NCBI RefSeq assembly: GCF_000003815.2
Contig: NC_049992.1
Span: 5,282,481-5,346,480, forward strand
From: Branchiostoma floridae
Lineage: Eukaryota > Chordata > Leptocardii > Amphioxiformes > Branchiostomatidae
DNA length: 64,000 nt
Reading direction: 5' to 3'
Part shown: in pieces, positions 59,858 through 64,000 of the stretch
How the letters are laid out: every line of letters begins with the position of its first letter
How positions within the stretch are numbered: the first letter of the stretch is position 1
Program-made: the position numbers and the translations under genes
Notes under the pieces: model-generated
Told to the model about the DNA's origin: nothing
Database searches by the model: none
What the model saw: only the letters and a program-made list of their open reading frames with translations

Positions 59858-60889
59858 AGTGTAAGGTGCATTACTGGCTACATCATATGTAAAACATATA
59901 TTAATTAATTTTCATACCATTAATCTTGAACATGAAGATGCAAGCATGAAAGGATAATAACAGCCACTTCTAACATTTGTTTATTTTTTACCCTAACATT
60001 ATAATAGCAATAAACCATTCATCATCATCATCAATGTCACATGAAACAGGTAGACATCACAATCACCTCATCTGGTTTAACGTCCTCTGAGTAGGTGGAC
60101 ATGAAGTCCTGTACAGCGGCATCGTCAAGGAAGTAAAGGTCCTTGTGCAGCGGGGCTCTTGAACTGCTACCTGCGGTCCTTTTTCGCACAAGGCCGAAGT
60201 TCGCATCAAGCGACACCATCAGATTCCCATCATCCTATTGTTTAGAAAATGTTTTGTCAAAAAATAACAATTTAGAAAAAGTATAAATATTTATTAATAG
60301 ATGAGGGTTAGGTATAGAATAAGCACAGAAAAATACATGGGTTTGCTGTGGAAAAGACATCATACAGTTCTTTACACTGTTATAGACATTTGAAATGCAT
60401 GGGAAAAAGTCCTAACCTTTGGACATGCATGGTTAGACTGAAGTCCTGGCCTAACTTAATATCACATACAAATTTATACTTTTTGTTGATGATAATGTCC
60501 ATAAAGCACACCCAATGCGCCTATCAAAATTCACCTGTTTGTAGGTAAAAAATCTATTAGATGAAAATGCTCCAAATCCCCTCATCTGTGTCAAAACTGT
60601 ATTGTCACATTATGTCCAAAGCTCGGATTTTGCTATTGCTTTCATATTGCAATAATAACATCAAGTTATTGCCTTAGCTGGTTGCTGCACGTACTAGTAA
60701 GTCTTTTAGGTTAAGGGCACACGAGTACACTTTTGTCAAAACGTTAGTCTGGAGGTTTGTTTTAATCATGATAATTACACACCTGCTTCTTAGAGATCAG
60801 ATTAGAAATAGCAGTATAAGGCCACACCAGTTCCATTAGTTGCTTCTGACAGATTCAAATGTCCATTTTTTTTTCATTTTCCAAAAATA

Positions 60890-61030
60890 AAATGGTGGCA
60901 GTGTTGGTATTCCAGTGGCAATGTTGGAATTCCGGCCAGAGAGGCATTGTTGGAATTCCAATGAAGGAGGTAATGTTGGATTTGGTAGCCTGAGAGAGGT
61001 AGTGTTGGGCAGTGCCACTGGAATTCCCAT
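60890..61030. repeat. Degenerate short tandem repeat
   Basis: Repeats of about 25-35 bp containing AATGTTGGAATTCC or close variants (about 60898, 60920, 60946, 60972), within a KDZ intron. Confidence 0.6.
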
Positions 61031-62712
61031 AAGAGTAGTGTAAGAATATGTACCAAGAAAGCAAACATATTGAAATACTTCTCAGTATTGTACAAGATTA
61101 TCTGCTGGCAGGATGGTGTTGGGTGCCCAACTTGCCCAACATCCATACATGTCCTTGCGCTTGCAATTTTGCGTGTAACCAAAAAAAGTAAAATGTATTT
61201 CACAGTTCCTAGATTATTTTTGCAGACAGAATACAATAATAGACAATTTGGCTCGCCCCCAGGGCATGGCCAAAAATTGAATGTCCTTTCAGTCAGACTG
61301 CATCAATTGAAAGTTACACATATGGTGAAATTGAAGTGTACCAAAAACTGAACTTCTAAGGCAAATGAAACTGTTTGCTGCACCTGTGCTGTCGAAAACA
61401 TTGAAGGGCTTCAGTAGTCTGTTAGCAGTCCTGGTGGTCTGGTCTCTCTAGGATGATGTTCTCAGGGGTGGTAGGTTCAAAAGGTTTATACTGGTAATAA
61501 TCCTTATACTGGTAATAGTCCTCCTATAGTAGAATAAGAAATAAAATGGTATGCTGTGCAAATCTTAAATTTCTATGTACCCATTCTCACCCACTAATGT
61601 GGTAACATCCTATGGAAATTTTAAAAACATCACTCTTGCAAACTCTCAGTCAATAACTCTCAATATGAGGCTTAGAAGTTACTAGTAGAGGTGTCAGAAC
61701 TAAAATGTCTTTCCTCAGTCTTCCAGCTTTGACAGTTTCTTGCCAACAAATGCAAAAAGGATGGTCACATATATATTCTAAACACAGTGGTGTACCAGGT
61801 GTTGTGTACTACGACTTTGGGTAGGCTGAGGCTGTCCTTAAATTCCAGCAAAATTTGATAACGCTGTACTTGAATTACGTTATCTCAAAGAGGGCCGGGC
61901 GTTCCCAAATGCACAGTTAACAACAAAAGATCCATACTCCAAGCCCTTAGGATAGTTACTGGTAATGACTTGTAGTTAGCAAAAACATTATATGACAGTA
62001 CATACATATCAATACTGATGGCAACATACCTGCAAGATGTAACAATTAAATCTAAAGAAAAACGAATCATAATGGTACTTTACATCAAATAATGCTTTTC
62101 TTATTTTGAAAATACATGTAAGTATCAGTGACTATGCAAATTAAGTTGAAATGAGCACAAATTGATTTTTTGTCAAACATATGTATCAAATAGATATCTG
62201 TTTCAATCCATCTTGATTTATCCAGTTTCAAAAGGCATGTACATACCAGCCATTGCTTTGGGTGATGAGATGGAGTGCTGTGACACTTCACACAGCACTC
62301 CGGGCAATATGTTACAGTTGGGCCACACTCCTCGCAGCTTATGGGGGAACTTTCCTCTTTGCTGCAGATGGAACACAGTAGCTGGCTGGTGCCGCCATCT
62401 GTGTGGCTGTTTCCAGGAGACGCTCTCTCAGCTCCTCCCACTTGGCCAGCTCTTTCTCTTTCTCTGCTCTATATCTATTTGCTGAGACCGATGCAGTTGT
62501 AGGTTGGTCCAGCTAAACCGGATCAGCAGGTGGTGGCAAGTATGCTTCTGGCTGCTGAGATGGCCCAGTTCCAGGTACCTCAACAGAACTTGAACCAGGC
62601 AGGTAGACGAAGCCATGCTCCTTAGAGCCATCCAGGCGGCATGAAGTTATCGGGAATCTAGGCGTCCTTGGCCTGGAGCAACTGATGCCCTCAAACTTTC
62701 TCTTTCCCATAC

Positions 62713-64000
62713 CTGAAGGTTCAGAAGGTGAAAGAGGTCACTTTACATTTGAATACTGTCTAACATCCATTATAACACCCAACAACATCCTATAAAACAT
62801 TAATGTAAAGTTGTGCAAGGATGTAAACAGGCCACATGCAATAAAATTATACTGTAGATGATCTTGTAGTGCTTAATTCATATTTCCTTTTTGCAACATG
62901 AACAACCATCAATGTATGGGGCACTGTGATGCAAAACATTTTATCAGGTGTTCCTGTTCAAAGCTTTTATGATTTCTACTTGGCCATTATAGATTTCCCA
63001 CAATCATCACACTTTACAACTTGTAAACTCAGACATTAGTAGTTTGCTTTTCATACTCTTTTTTTGGCACATGTATCCATCTGGCTTTTGTCAGCTCCAA
63101 AAATATACAACTGGGTTACCTAAAACCTGTTATGGGGTTCCTTAAATTGTGTACGTTATTTAATCATCTGGCACTCATTTCCATGCAGGCTAATGTTGAA
63201 CGCTTTACTGCTATTAGCTAATTTTTGCCTTGAATATGTACACAATCACTTGTTCTTAATTTAATTGTCAAGATAGTTAAGCTGCTATATTTCTCCTAAG
63301 TATCTGATCATGGAATAGCTTAGAAATATAATAAACATATGCTCAGGAACATGTCATCTTTTATTTTTAAACTTGTAGACCTATGAAGCCTTCCAAAATT
63401 TTTTTGGGATTTTCATCACAAAAATGGTTGTTTGTGGCTACTTTGTACATGGTAACATGGAAATAATCCAATTTTCTTCCAGGGAAAGGAACAGGGCAAA
63501 ATGTCCCACCTAACATATACTTAGGTGAGGATACAGTCAGTAACTGTTAACGTTATTGCAGGGATAATATCACTGGCTGATGAACACAGTAGTAGTGAAC
63601 ATGACTACTATTCCAATACATTATACATCCACACATCAGATGCTCTTAAGATTTTGGTAGTTTTTAGGTCTTCTCTATTAGCCACTACAATTGGATTTCT
63701 TTAAGTTGTTATTTTGAGTCAAGGAGTGACAAAGCAGAAAGATTAGGCTGTTGTGTAAGCTAATGTATATAAGGCAGGCACAAAAATCAGGCCATACCAA
63801 GCTTAAAGCATGCTTAAAAATCAATTCTACACAAGATATTTGAAGTAGGCAATCCATATTGGTTGGAAGTATTGAATAAAGGTGTAAAAAAAAAATTGTG
63901 GGTCTTAGTGGCAAGTTTGCAGATGTTGACGCAGTGGAGCACCAAATATGGTGTTTTGTGCACCCTTTTTGACAGATTGTAGTCCATTCCCGTTAACTCC
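62713..64000. other. Intergenic, nothing recognised
   Basis: A/T-rich sequence upstream of the KDZ gene. No gene, clear repeat or terminal inverted repeat is seen. Confidence 0.4.

Larger units (their letters stand above)
59129..62710 (-). pseudogene. KDZ-type transposase gene, decayed
   Basis: Segments on the minus strand: about 62710-62247 (MGKRKFEGISC ... then a zinc-binding cluster LCSICSKEE-SCEEC-YCPECCVKCH-HHPKQW), 61523-61422 (EDYYQYKDYYQYKPFEP, low confidence), 60234-60067 (DDGNLMVSLDANFGLVRKR, the DGNF-type KDZ signature), and 59271-59129 (ECNSFKAG ... TGVFGVVCRHSMPL, then NMDHGER, the CRH-type KDZ motif). Junction phases of the last two agree. KDZ proteins are DNA transposases with CxC zinc modules. 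Damage: an in-frame TAG at 62513-62515 after PPPADPV, and a frameshift between ELRERLLETATQM and the zinc cluster. Low coding density suggests more decay or unseen exons. A MITE is inserted at 59663. Confidence 0.72.

Overview
The window looks like genomic DNA from an invertebrate chordate, most likely a lancelet (Branchiostoma). This rests on intron-rich animal genes with GT-AG introns, short compact genes, a secreted LRR-Ig gene pair and a membrane C-type lectin/EGF receptor of the kind expanded in amphioxus innate immunity, a KDZ-type transposase, abundant CA/TG microsatellites and many short terminal-inverted-repeat elements. The species call is an inference; no database was searched.

Layout. 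0-5 kb: a 1.7-kb foldback-like element packed with palindromes, a possible small acidic exon, and a palindromic minisatellite. 6-9 kb: an intact three-exon gene of unknown function on the minus strand; its degenerate inverted copy lies at 11.85-13.24 kb, with long inverted arms around an assembly gap at 10.3 kb between them. 15.2-22.9 kb: a nine-exon minus-strand gene for a type II membrane protein (long acidic cytoplasmic tail, one TM, stalk, four EGF modules, C-type lectin domain), with a foldback element in its first intron. 24.6 kb: a TTA-flanked MITE. 27.7-30.7 kb: an intact class A GPCR (minus) with a probable TATA-driven 5' UTR exon. 30.7-40.7 kb: gene-poor, containing a tRNA-type SINE, a TTAA-flanked MITE, microsatellites and a 200-bp tandem array. 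41.0-45.9 kb: a complete six-exon dimethylarginine dimethylaminohydrolase gene (minus) with partial copies of two of its exons. 47.2-55.0 kb: two divergently transcribed secreted LRR-Ig paralogs, each 752 aa with identical exon lengths. 56.7-58.7 kb: plus-strand exons rich in tyrosine motifs. 59.1-62.7 kb: a decayed KDZ transposase gene (minus).

Themes. Two or three loci encode tyrosine-bearing acidic segments that look like receptor cytoplasmic tails, next to secreted LRR-Ig recognition proteins, so the region reads as an innate recognition neighbourhood. The Ig-domain ends of the LRR-Ig pair are nearly identical in DNA while their LRR parts have diverged, which points to recent gene conversion. 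A family of elements with ends resembling TAGCCTCTACCAGGCT makes 9-bp target-site duplications; its largest member carries about 19 copies of a 23-24-bp palindrome. Exon coordinates were derived by reading splice sites and phases by eye.
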